The notes under the pieces were generated by a model, which worked only from the letters and a program-made list of their open reading frames with translations, did no database searches and was not told where the DNA came from. Of a DNA stretch of 64,000 nt, positions 37,753 to 46,464 are shown piece after piece. Source of the DNA: JAHEDT01 sp963825615 (GTDB lineage: Bacteria; Desulfobacterota; Desulfuromonadia; Desulfuromonadales; BM103); the NCBI GenBank assembly GCA_963825615.1, contig CAWGTV010000003.1, positions 1 to 64,000 of the forward strand, written 5' to 3'. A program made the position numbers and the translations under genes. Each line of letters opens with the position of its first letter. The first letter of the stretch is position 1.

Positions 37753-37761
37753 AGTGTATAT
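37753..37761. repeat. left target-site duplication of the IS4 element
   Basis: AGTGTATAT directly precedes the left inverted repeat and recurs at 39098-39106. Confidence 0.85.
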
Positions 37762-39097
37762 CAGTGGTGTCCCAACGTTGATCATGCAAATGACTGCAAG
37801 TATACGTAATAAATGAAGAATATTAACAAAATGCCTGTTATCGACTTGAAACGCATTCCGCTTTGGCACCATCCTGCGTGGGATTTCAGCATCTCACGTC
37901 AGGAGCCGTTCCATGTCATCAGGCAAACTGGTTTTCTCCCAGGTCATCGACCATCTGCCCTTGCACACCTTTCGCCAATGTGTGAAGCGCTATCGAGGCA
38001 ACCACAAGATCAAGACGTTCACCTGTCTCGATCAGTTCCTCTGCATGGCCTTCGCCCAACTGACCTATCGCGAGAGCCTGCGCGACATCGAAGCCTGCCT
38101 GCGTGCCCAGAGCAACAAACTCTATCACATGGGCATCCGCAGCCAGATGTCACGCAACACGCTGTCCAATGCCAACAAGGTACGCGACTGGCGCATTTAC
38201 GCCGACCTGGCTCACAGCCTTATTCCGGTGGCCCGCAAGCTCTACCAGGACGAAGACTTCGGTCTCGAACTCGACCAGACCGTCTACGCCCTGGATGCCA
38301 CGACCATCGATCTGTGTCTGTCGCTGTTCCCCTGGGCCGAGTTCCGGCAGACCAAGAGCGCCATCAAACTGCACACCCTGCTGGATCTGCGCGGCAGCAT
38401 CCCGACGTTTCATCTACATCTCGGACGGCAAGGAACACGAAGTCAACATCCTCGACGACCTGCTCCTGGAAGCCGGTGCCATCTACGTCATGGATCGTGG
38501 CTATCTCGACTTCTTTCGTCTGTACCGCCTGACCAAGGCATCGGCCTTCTTCGTGATCCGCGCCAAGAGCAACCTGGCCTGCCAAAGACTCTACTCCGCT
38601 CCTGTCAACCGGGAGACCGGCCTGATCTGCGACCAGACCATCAAGCTTACGGGCCACTATTCAGCGCTACTATTACCCGGAGAAGCTCCGCCGGATCAAG
38701 GTGCGCGACCTGGAAACCGGCAAAACCATTGTGGTCTTAAGCAACAATTTCACACTCCCCGCGGAATCGATTGCCCAACTGTATCGCAGTCGCTGGCAGA
38801 TCGAGCAGTTCTTCCGGTGGATCAAACAGAACCTGCGGATCAAGGCCTTCTATGGCACCAGCGAGAATGCGGTCAAAACCCAGATCTGGATTGCCGTGAC
38901 CGTCTATCTGCTGGTTGCCATCTGAAGAAACGGCTCAACATCGAGGCCAGTCTCTACACAATTTTACAGGTCCTGAGTGTCACCTCTTTCGAGAGAATTC
39001 CATTAAATCAGCTACTTACAGACCTGGACTACACAAACGAACTGGATGAAAACGATAACCAGTTGATTTTATTCAGCTAAACGTTGGGACACTACTG
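37762..39097 (+). mobile_element. IS4-family insertion sequence, 1336 bp
   Basis: 18-base terminal inverted repeats: CAGTGGTGTCCCAACGTT at the left, CAGTAGTGTCCCAACGTT (complement) at the right. A 9-base direct repeat flanks both ends. The clean duplication shows an insertion event that is recent enough to be exact. Confidence 0.9.
37913..39080 (+). pseudogene. IS4-family transposase, three frameshifts
   Basis: Transposase of DUF4372 plus DDE type. First frame: VIDHLPLHTFRQCVKRYRGN, TYRESLRDIEACL, and ALDATTIDLCLSLFPWAEF (first Asp). Further frames: EVNILDDLLLEAGAIYVMDRGYLDFFRL (second Asp), and SIAQLYRSRWQIEQFFRWIKQNL (YREK-like region with Glu), ending TNELDENDNQLILFS. Frame changes near 38405, 38660 and 38925. 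The presence of exact terminal repeats and duplications beside a broken gene suggests sequencing indels, or recent inactivation. Confidence 0.85.
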
Positions 39098-39106
39098 AGT
39101 GTATAT
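39098..39106. repeat. right target-site duplication of the IS4 element
   Basis: AGTGTATAT, identical to 37753-37761. Confidence 0.85.
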
Positions 39107-39162
39107 ATAACTTATCTACGAATTCAATTTATTGTCACAGGATATCCTCTGTTGACAAAGAG

Positions 39163-39194
39163 ACGCCCCAACCTCGAGTCGGAAGTTGGGGCGT
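39163..39194 (-). terminator. hairpin after the Pal gene
   Basis: A 10-base stem ACGCCCCAAC/GTTGGGGCGT (39163-39172 with 39185-39194); minus-strand reading is followed by CTCTTTGTC, a poor T run. Confidence 0.55.
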
Positions 39195-39262
39195 AACAGA
39201 TCATAGGCAAAACTGTTTTTCTCGTGAGCGACTAAACGCTATATATCCTGTCTCGGGAACAA

Positions 39263-39793
39263 TCAATTAAGCATCTTGAATTCGGCACGGCGGTTCTTTG
39301 CCCAAGCCATTTCATTGTTCTCCTTAGCAATAGGCATTTCCTCGCCATAGGAAATGGTTGCCAGACGTTCAGGTGCAATACCGAGTGATTCCAGGTAAGT
39401 TCGAACGGACTGGGCGCGTCGTTCTCCTAAGGCCAAATTATATTCATCCGACCCGCGATCATCGCAATGGCCCTCAATTCTGATTGTTAACTCAGGTAAA
39501 GATTGAAGGACCGCCGCATTGGTAGCAAGAGTATTTCGAGCTTGATCGGATAAAGTTGACTGATCGTATGCAAAATAAACATGATCTAGAACAGCTTGGA
39601 CAACGGGAGTCTTAACCGACTGCTCGTCTGTTGCCGGCACGTTAAGATTTGATTGCGGTGCTGAACTTGCCATGTCAGAAGAGGGCGTGGATACAGACGC
39701 CATGTCATCCTTGGCATTGGGATTTGCGCACCCTGAAACAATCAGTGCACCGATCAGGGTCAATAGAATAGATTTTGCAGTGGTCTTGTTCAT
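39263..39793 (-). CDS. pal: peptidoglycan-associated lipoprotein (Pal)
   Basis: The product has 176 residues. A lipoprotein signal ends in LIVSGC (Cys22), followed by a Ser/Pro-rich linker and an OmpA-like C-terminal domain (about 70-176) that binds peptidoglycan: VYFAYDQSTLSDQARNTL, IRIEGHCDDRGSDEYNLALG, RRAQSVRTYL, and NRRAEFKML. It anchors the outer membrane to peptidoglycan, normally with TolB. Here it has no tol genes next to it and instead stands behind a c-di-GMP riboswitch, so it may be a specialised paralogue. AGGAGAAG precedes the ATG. Confidence 0.92.
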   Translation of the reverse strand: MNKTTAKSILLTLIGALIVSGCANPNAKDDMASVSTPSSDMASSAPQSNLNVPATDEQSVKTPVVQAVLDHVYFAYDQSTLSDQARNTLATNAAVLQSLPELTIRIEGHCDDRGSDEYNLALGERRAQSVRTYLESLGIAPERLATISYGEEMPIAKENNEMAWAKNRRAEFKMLN

Positions 39794-39891
39794 CGTTTCT
39801 TCTCCTTATAATTGTGATGGCTACAAAAGTCTTAAATATCAGACTTGTCATATTAGACATTCATTGGAGAGATGGGCCCTTCCAAAACAAC

Positions 39892-40042
39892 AAAAGCGCC
39901 ACATCTTCTACCGAAGATGAGCGCTCCTTGAATACCTCAAATGCCGGGTCCCAAGAAATGTAACTCATCTCTTCGGCAACCCGGCTGTCCTGATTCTCGG
40001 ACCCGTGGCTTTGCGTCACTAGATTTCTCTAGCTTTGCCTTT
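39892..40042 (-). ncRNA. cyclic-di-GMP-I (GEMM-I) riboswitch with terminator
   Basis: Read on the minus strand from about 40040, this is a close consensus match. GGCAAAG is followed by a CTAGAGAAATCTAG hairpin (GAAA tetraloop), TGACGCAAAGCC, ACGGGTCC, then the P3 return GGACAGCCGGG and TTGCCGAAG. The terminator stem GAGCGCTCATCTTC/GAAGATGTGGCGC with TTTT (39892-39926) lies downstream. The aptamer tail CCGAAGAGATGAG is nearly complementary to CTCATCTTCGG in the terminator's left arm, giving a simple antiterminator. It controls the Pal gene 100 bases downstream. Confidence 0.93.
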
Positions 40043-40292
40043 ATCGGAGATTTTGATCGTTATCTACAACGATCTATACGTTCCAGTTTTGTTATTCGCA
40101 CATTGTGTACCAAAATTTATTTATTGTCGGTTTTTTTATTAAATTGATTAGAAACTGCATTTTAAGAACAATTCTAAATATTAGAGTTAGAACGATTTCG
40201 GAAAAAGTTAACAGAAGTTGTCAACGGCCTAAGTCATTTGACTAAAACTAAACCAGTAATTACGGGAGAGACGTACTAATCACAGCTTTCAT

Positions 40293-40788
40293 ATCAGGTC
40301 TGGGTAACCGATATCACGTATATTCGCACTTTCGAAGGCTGGCTGTTTCTGGCCGTTGTGGTCGACCTGTTCTCTCGACAGGTTGTCGACTGGTCGATGC
40401 AGCCGAAGATGCATACCGACCTGGTTCTTAAAGCACTACTGATGGCTGTGTGCGCCGCAAGCCGAAGAAAGAGGTCTTGGTTCAATCAGATTAAGGCACT
40501 CAATACACCAGCAGCGATTGGCAAGCCTTTTTAAAAGATCACAACTTGGTTTGTAGTATGAGCCGTCGCGGCAACTGTTACGACAATGCTGTCGCAGAGA
40601 GTTTTTTCCAACGTCTAAAACGCGAGCGGATCAAACGCAAGACCTACAAAGACCGGGAAGGAGCTCGACTGGATATCTTCGATTACATCGAAATGTTCTA
40701 CAATCCAGTTCGTCGTCATGGCTATAATGATGACCTGTCTCCGGCCAAGCTTGAGAAGCAGTTTTTCATCCAGCTTGAGAGTGTCTAG
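40293..40788 (+). pseudogene. C-terminal part of an IS3-family transposase
   Basis: The frame starts at QVWVTDITYIRTFEGWLFLAVV (first catalytic Asp), breaks near 40450-40530 (degenerate GTQYTSSDW block), and continues MSRRGNCYDNAVAESFFQ (catalytic Glu) to RRHGYNDDLSPAKLEKQFF. No orfA or orfB N-terminus is present here. The subgroup appears to differ from the IS3 piece at 36.4-36.9 kb. It is a dead remnant. Confidence 0.85.
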
Positions 40789-41084
40789 TAAAGCGGGTGC
40801 GATTCATAGGGATATTGAATGATATCGACACACCATCCATTTAACTTCGGTTTTTTTGTGTTTTTAGTTTGTGATTCTTAACTAGAATTTTGTTCTTCAG
40901 TATAAATGCAGTTCTAGTCTAAAATGAGTTCTGCATTACATCAAGATACACCACCAACTTGACCAACAAAATAGCTATCAATTTTCAATTTTTACAGTGC
41001 TTGAGTTTTTAAGATTATCATGGATAATTAGCTGCATAGAAGAGCAATTCTCAATGTTTAGTATATGGAAGAGAAACTACCCTA

Positions 41085-42350
41085 ATGTACGAAAAATTTT
41101 ATGGCTTCAATAAGAAACCCTTTGAACTGGTACCGAATCCGGACTTCCTTTACTTGAGTAAAGCTCATAGAAAGGCACTCAATTATCTGGAATATGGGTT
41201 GACTAGTCGCGCTGGGTTTATCCTTCTAACAGGCGAAATCGGTTCAGGTAAAACGACAATAATACGTAGCTTACTGAACAAACTCGAAGCCAAGAGCGTC
41301 CCCGCCAGCATATTCAATACGAAAGTAGATGCGAACCAACTCCTCTTTATGATCAGTGAAGATTTTGGATTATCTGCTCGTGCAAAAGACAAAATGGCCA
41401 TGTTAAGCGACTTGAACGAGTTTCTTGTTCAGAAGTACGCTGACAATGAGAAACCGATATTGATTATTGACGAAGCCCAAAATCTTACTCCTGACTGTCT
41501 TGAAGAAGTTCGTCTCTTGTCCAATCTTGAATCCAACGACAAAAAACTTCTACAAATCATTCTTGTAGGCCAGCCGGAGTTAAAAAATGTTATCGCACAA
41601 CCAGGACTACAGCAGCTCAGACAAAGAATCAGTGTTGATTGTCATCTTGGTGTTTTGTCTACAAATGAAACTCAAGAATATTTTTTACATCGCCTTGAAT
41701 GTGCAGGAAATGCTAATGCGACAGTATTTCCTGAAGGTTGTTTCGAATTGATTCATAAGGCCAGCGGAGGAGTTCCTCGGCTTATAAATGTCATTGGGGA
41801 TTATCTTCTGCTCGCGTGTTTTTCAGAGGGGACACAAACCCCTGACTTTGAGATGGTTATGGAAGTGATCAATGACCTAAAGGGCAATATTGCTTTTTCA
41901 GATGTGAATCAAAATGGCAATTGTGATATTAGAGCAACCGCAGACAACCAGAGTTGCCCTTTTAAACCAATGCTAACCACTAGTGATTGGCATAAAACAA
42001 ATAATTACATTTCGAATTCCATTGTGTCCCGATTCTTAAGACATGAAAAAATCCTGAAACAAATTGTTGAGATAGAGGCTTCTCAAGATTTGGCGACACG
42101 AGATCGCCTTGAAAAAATAAGTCTCACTCTGAACTATATTGAGGAAACGTTGAAATATTTGTCTCGTTCACATTTCGCGACTAGAGCTTCGTTGTTTACT
42201 GTTAAACAAAGGGAAGACCGCATACGCGTATTACATCTTGAAATATTACAACAAACACAGATTTATACGGAAAATTATCCAAAGGTATTCATGCTCAGGG
42301 CGGAGTTGGATTCACTGTTGAGCTGCCGGAGGAACAACAATGAGATTTAA
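41085..42350 (+). CDS. ExeA/GspA-type AAA ATPase, exosortase-locus style
   Basis: The product has 421 residues. The N-terminus MYEKFYGFNKKPFELVPNPDFLYLS is that of the ExeA/XrtA-associated ATPases. Walker A is GEIGSGKTT (residues 50-58), Walker B is ILIIDEAQNL (about 125-134), and sensor/arginine region GVPRLINVIGDYLLLACF. The C-terminal third (about 290-421) is a polar helical stretch not recognised, predicted coiled-coil, where relatives usually carry a peptidoglycan-binding or TM part. In exosortase A polysaccharide loci this ATPase is a regular member, possibly helping secretion or chain-length control. It is alone here, with a mobile remnant upstream and a long gene-free stretch downstream. 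Confidence 0.85.
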   Translation: MYEKFYGFNKKPFELVPNPDFLYLSKAHRKALNYLEYGLTSRAGFILLTGEIGSGKTTIIRSLLNKLEAKSVPASIFNTKVDANQLLFMISEDFGLSARAKDKMAMLSDLNEFLVQKYADNEKPILIIDEAQNLTPDCLEEVRLLSNLESNDKKLLQIILVGQPELKNVIAQPGLQQLRQRISVDCHLGVLSTNETQEYFLHRLECAGNANATVFPEGCFELIHKASGGVPRLINVIGDYLLLACFSEGTQTPDFEMVMEVINDLKGNIAFSDVNQNGNCDIRATADNQSCPFKPMLTTSDWHKTNNYISNSIVSRFLRHEKILKQIVEIEASQDLATRDRLEKISLTLNYIEETLKYLSRSHFATRASLFTVKQREDRIRVLHLEILQQTQIYTENYPKVFMLRAELDSLLSCRRNNNEI

Positions 42351-43545
42351 CACTTAAAAATAATCAGAAGAATAGATAAATGGATGGACTTAAATCGATA
42401 TCACTACGACAGTCACGTTGGCGGATACTTCCCGTCACTGAGAGTCCCCGCCCCCCCGGAGGACACCAAACCGACATTCCTTAAGCCTATGGAGGCTTGA
42501 AATAATGTGCACCAATCGACAGGCTAAGTTGCTCAAGGAAGATGTCCATTGAAATGCATGCCGAGACACTTTTATAGATCTTAACTACTGGAGGAGTCCG
42601 TCAGCCTTGTTGTACATGGAAGGTTGACGCTTGCTGTGAGGCCAGCCGTCGATCAAGCGTATCGCAAAAGACGCTACACAACTGGATCAGAAGGCTCTTA
42701 ACGCTGGGCAGGTTTCTTCAGGTGCTTGGATGGTGTCGGATTTTGAAGCAGATTTCTCAAGCTTCGCAAAGGACAGTCAAAGGTGTGCCTGGATAATGGG
42801 AGCCTAACAAGCGTCATATCATTACTATGAAATTCATCTGACAGCAAGAGGTTGCCTGAACAATATATGATGTCCACTATTGTGGACCGCCATCAAAAAA
42901 AATAAACAGTGGTTTATTTACTAATATTCTCTCTTTTCCGCGATTTTTTTGAGGCTCTGATTATTACTTTCCTTGATCTTTATAAAATTTCTTTGATGTT
43001 GGTCATCTTGTTTTCTTTGCTATTTTTTCATATCAGATAAGGTTGATGGACGGTCACGAAACCGATATCATATTTCTGCAAAATCTCACCGATGGTTGGA
43101 TGGTCTTCACCAATATTAAGTAACATATATTGTTTAGACTGACACGTCTTTTAACGAAACACCTGAAACCATTCTTGAATCAAAACCTTCAAACTGACCT
43201 GATGCTTTATAAATGGAAATCACTTAGTAAATTTCGGGTGATTTATTTATGAATGATTATGCAAGTTGCAAACGTAACTGTTTAAGAAATATAGGAGTTC
43301 TTCTGCATGTCAAAAGAAAAAGATATTGCAAAATGAACACAGAGGTGTGACAAAAAATGAATTTGACACACTAGAGACATGACGCCTCCGCGTTCAAAAT
43401 CGTACTTTAAATCATTAGTAATCATAATATTTCAAGGGTTTGAATCATCCAAAAATTATTTGGCATCAAATTCGCATTTATTAACGCAAATACAAATTTT
43501 GAAAGGAAAGCCGACAGCGTTCTCTCTTTTCCGTAAATATCGGCC
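42351..43545. other. 1.2 kb gene-free region
   Basis: No gene, mobile element or repeat could be named. Very GC-rich pockets around 42440-42470 next to AT-rich DNA suggest decayed material. The short leader of the Fn3 gene lies at the right end. Confidence 0.45.
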
Positions 43546-44448
43546 ATGAAACTAATTATGAAAAAATCGATTCATTTGTGTTTTTTATGCTTTTCCATTT
43601 TGATTGTCACCGCTATCTCAGCAGCTGCTAAGCCCGCCACCTTGACCTGGGACCAGAGCTCAGAACCCGTAATTGTCGGCTATAAGATTTATTATCGTAC
43701 AAACACACCTAGTTTTCCATTTAACGGTACAAATCTTTCGGAAGGGGCTTCACCGATTGTTGTTGATGGTGTAAACAGCACCTCTCTTAGGGTCGATCTG
43801 CCGGATGACGGAAACATTTATTATTTCACAGCGACTTCCGTCAGCAATACCGGACTCGAGAGTATGTTTTCGGATATCGTCGCCAGTGAATGGGTTCCCC
43901 ACCTGCTAACGCCAACGAACAATGCTTCCACTAGCAATGTGGCTACTTTTGCGTGGGACCCTCATCCAGCAGGAGACCACCTCACATTTGACCTCTATTA
44001 CGGTACAGATCCTAATTTTGATTCCAACACAATGGCATTCACTTCGCCTGGCACCTTTAGATCAAATTGGCCGCCATTCGAATTAAACATTACAATAACA
44101 CTAGCGATTTTATTGTCTTTGTTAATGGCTATAATCAGCACTAAAAGGCGCGCAAATCCTCTATGGAATCCGATCCGTATGGGGCTCTGCATTGGAGTTT
44201 TTATCTTACAGGCAAGTTGCGGTGGCAGTGGTGGTGTCGACGATTTAGGAGATTCAATAGACACAACAGTGCCAGGAACGGAAGCACCCACTCCGTCTAC
44301 CCTGTTCACAGATGTCGTTACCGACATTGAGACAACTCAGTACCAAGTCACTCTGCAACCCAACACCCAATACTACTGGAAAGTTGTTGCTGTAGACAAT
44401 TGGGGAAAGACCTACGAAAGTATTCCGCAGAAATTCACAACTTTATAA
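43546..44448 (+). CDS. secreted Fn3 protein with an internal membrane hairpin
   Basis: The product has 300 residues. The signal peptide covers residues about 7-28, followed by one Fn3-like domain (30-115; ATLTWDQSSEPVIVGYKIYYRT and YYFTATSVSNTGLESMFSD). A second Fn3-like domain starts at about 122 (FAWDPHPAGDHLTFDLYYGT) but is cut at about 172 by an insertion: TM 181-198 (ITITLAILLSLLMAIIS), KRR at 200-202, a second TM 211-224 ending LQASCGGSGG, and an acidic linker. The domain then resumes at 250 (TTQYQVTLQPNTQYYWKVVAVDNWG). The first TM plus KRR looks like a protein-sorting tail, the second like a lipobox. The function is unknown; position suggests the polysaccharide locus. Confidence 0.7.
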   Translation: MKLIMKKSIHLCFLCFSILIVTAISAAAKPATLTWDQSSEPVIVGYKIYYRTNTPSFPFNGTNLSEGASPIVVDGVNSTSLRVDLPDDGNIYYFTATSVSNTGLESMFSDIVASEWVPHLLTPTNNASTSNVATFAWDPHPAGDHLTFDLYYGTDPNFDSNTMAFTSPGTFRSNWPPFELNITITLAILLSLLMAIISTKRRANPLWNPIRMGLCIGVFILQASCGGSGGVDDLGDSIDTTVPGTEAPTPSTLFTDVVTDIETTQYQVTLQPNTQYYWKVVAVDNWGKTYESIPQKFTTL

Positions 44449-44493
44449 TATCTAAAGTAAACCCGCATCTGAATTAAGCGTTTTAGAAAATGT

Positions 44494-45598
44494 ACGGTTC
44501 TATAACCCAAACAAAGGTAACGGCACCGAAATAATCCGGATGCCAGAGTTTTCGGTACGACGCACCTGACAAAGAGGTGCCAGGTTCAATAGGTTCTTAA
44601 ACTGCTCCAGGATAGGGAACCGCTTCATGAATCTCTTGGTTCGCCCCTGGTTCTTGCCTTTTTGGATGATCCGCGTTTCAGGTGCTCGCTGGTTCCAGTG
44701 AAAGGCAGCTTCGGCGGCGTACAGCGGTAGATGCTGTTTGCTCATAAAGTGGTAAACGCCTTGTTTGGCCCGCTCCAGCGTGGCATGAAACGACTCGGCC
44801 GTATTGCTGTGAACCTGCCCGCGAGCAAACTCCTTCTGCCCGTGTTTGACACTGTCATGGGCAGAAAAACTGCGGCCGATGACCTGGTAGGCATAGTGCT
44901 CGTCGCTCATCAGGTGAGCTGACGGAGCCACCGTGCTCTCGACAAAGGGTTTGAGGTCGGACACCGCGTTGTTCGCAACCAGATGCGTCTTGACGGATCC
45001 CTGGCGTTCAACAGCAGTGGCCACGCAGGCCTTCGCGGTACCGTGACCGCGCTTATGTTTGACCCCTTGCTGAAAGCGGGGCTTGCCGCCCAGATACTTT
45101 TCGTCCACCTCGACGATCCCCTCCAGCATGGGGAGCAGGTTCTGGTGAACAGCCATCAGGGCACGCAAGGCATGGAGCATTTTCCATGCGGTCTTCTGGG
45201 AGACACCGACCCAGGTGGCAATCGCCACGGACGATGCGCCTTTACTGGAGCAGATCAACGAGTACATGACCTGAACCCACGTCCACAGGTTCAACTTCGT
45301 ACTGTGGAACGGCGTCCGAGTCGTGACCGTGAATTGCCGCTGGCAATCACGACACTGAAGCAAGCCCACACGGACGGACGCACTGGTTAACCGCCAGGCT
45401 TTTCGTCCTTGGCAATGAGGGCAAACAGGCCCATCGGGCCAGATCACCGCTTCAAAGAATGCCCGACAACTGGCTTCATCGGGGAAAATACTGCGTAACT
45501 GTTCGACATTCATGGCTATTCTCCTTTCTGACCGTCCAGAGGATAGCCGTTGCGAGTGTCAGATTATGTCTCAACCTTCTTTTGGGTTATAGAACCGT
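44494..45598 (-). mobile_element. IS1595-family insertion sequence, about 1.1 kb
   Basis: Terminal inverted repeats ACGGTTCTATAACCCAAA at both ends (44494 onward and complement ending 45598). A single intact transposase gene lies inside on the minus strand. No clear target duplication was seen in the flanks. It lies between the Fn3 gene end and a hairpin terminator at 45667. Confidence 0.85.
44500..45513 (-). CDS. IS1595-family transposase
   Basis: Intact, 337 residues. The N-terminal zinc-ribbon (PVCPHCQGRKAW, LLQCRDCQRQF) and the ISXO2-like DDE domain follow: VEVDEKYLGGKPR (first Asp), LMSDEHYAYQVIG, and HSNTAESFHATLERAKQGVYH (catalytic Asn/Glu block). The family moves by cut-and-paste or copy-paste and produces 8-base duplications. 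This gene is full length with AGGAGAATAGCC before its ATG, so the element may still be active. It contrasts with the frameshifted transposases elsewhere in the window. Confidence 0.93.
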   Translation of the reverse strand: MNVEQLRSIFPDEASCRAFFEAVIWPDGPVCPHCQGRKAWRLTSASVRVGLLQCRDCQRQFTVTTRTPFHSTKLNLWTWVQVMYSLICSSKGASSVAIATWVGVSQKTAWKMLHALRALMAVHQNLLPMLEGIVEVDEKYLGGKPRFQQGVKHKRGHGTAKACVATAVERQGSVKTHLVANNAVSDLKPFVESTVAPSAHLMSDEHYAYQVIGRSFSAHDSVKHGQKEFARGQVHSNTAESFHATLERAKQGVYHFMSKQHLPLYAAEAAFHWNQRAPETRIIQKGKNQGRTKRFMKRFPILEQFKNLLNLAPLCQVRRTENSGIRIISVPLPLFGL

Positions 45599-45666
45599 TA
45601 ATTTAAGGGTCATGACTAGTTGAGAGGTCGATTAAAGTATTGAAAATCTGTTAATCATGCACATCA

Positions 45667-45699
45667 ATCCCCCGTAGCCAACGCCTACGAGGGATTTTT
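45667..45699 (+). terminator. rho-independent terminator, orphaned by the IS
   Basis: ATCCC-C-CGTAG pairs with CTACG-A-GGGAT, 7-base loop, five T at 45695-45699. It probably belonged to the Fn3 gene before the IS1595 element entered the space between them. Confidence 0.7.
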
Positions 45700-46223
45700 G
45701 TTTGTTTGCCTATAAATCCTGTAACAATCGTACTATTAAGAAAAACAATATCACCATGATGCGCGTTGATGCCCAAGGGGGCTCGCACATGGTGCAAGAA
45801 AAACAACTCTATCAATACATCTTTTAGGCTGTGTTTTAGATCGCGACGCAAGCTTCAGGGTTGTTCCTTGTGACTGCGGGCCTGGGCCATGCTCAGAACA
45901 GTCTTGGCTCCTCCTAAATTAACGGTTGAAATGATAATGCTTTCCGAACTATGCTCATCTACGAGCCTGCCTAAGATATTATTAATCTGATTCAGACAAT
46001 ACTTCTTTGAGGTCCAACATTACCCCTTCTGCTTGTTTTATATGAGTGATTTTGTTTGTTGGCTTGAACAGCCCCCCATATGCGAGCTGACCAGGAGAAC
46101 AGTCGGTGCTTGAAAGTGCCATTGGCTGTTGTCAGGTCCGGTAGAGGGTGGCAGTAGATAAAACATGGACGGCATGCGTCAGTTAAATCTAACTAGATAT
46201 TCAGACCCATGCGAACAAACCAC

Positions 46224-46253
46224 AAAAAAAGCAGCAACCCGTAGGTTCCTGCT
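46224..46253 (-). terminator. rho-independent terminator
   Basis: On the minus strand AGCAG-g-AACC pairs with GGTT-g-CTGCT and runs into seven T. It ends the PKD-phytase gene. Confidence 0.75.
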
Positions 46254-46464
46254 GTGATTCAAGTGAATTGTGGCTTAACCCGTTTTCGACTCATTAAGCG
46301 ACCACCTTGCCAATCATGGTGAGGAGTTAACTTTAAGGGCTATAGGTCATATCCAGCGATGACTAGTTTTAAACCAAAACTGTACTCATTTATATATTAA
46401 TGGCTTGGTGAAATTGTCATTCAACCTCTTGCTAATCTCGATGGTCACTAAACATTTAATGACA

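Larger units (their letters stand above)
45599..46464. other. intergenic with two convergent terminators
   Basis: Holds the two terminators described separately. Nothing else is supported; the open frame at 45651-45851 on the minus strand covers the terminator and lacks a ribosome site. Confidence 0.5.

Noticed and set aside
36428..40788. Inversion hypothesis: the two IS3 pieces as halves of one element split by a 3.8-kb inversion
   Set aside because: The piece at 36.4-36.9 kb has the first third of orfB and the one at 40.3-40.8 kb the last part, with fitting orientation, but the subgroups look different, and the VanZ gene parts flank the first piece in one direction, arguing for simple insertion.
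45651..45851. Minus-strand frame of 66 residues
   Set aside because: It covers the terminator at 45667 and has no start signal.
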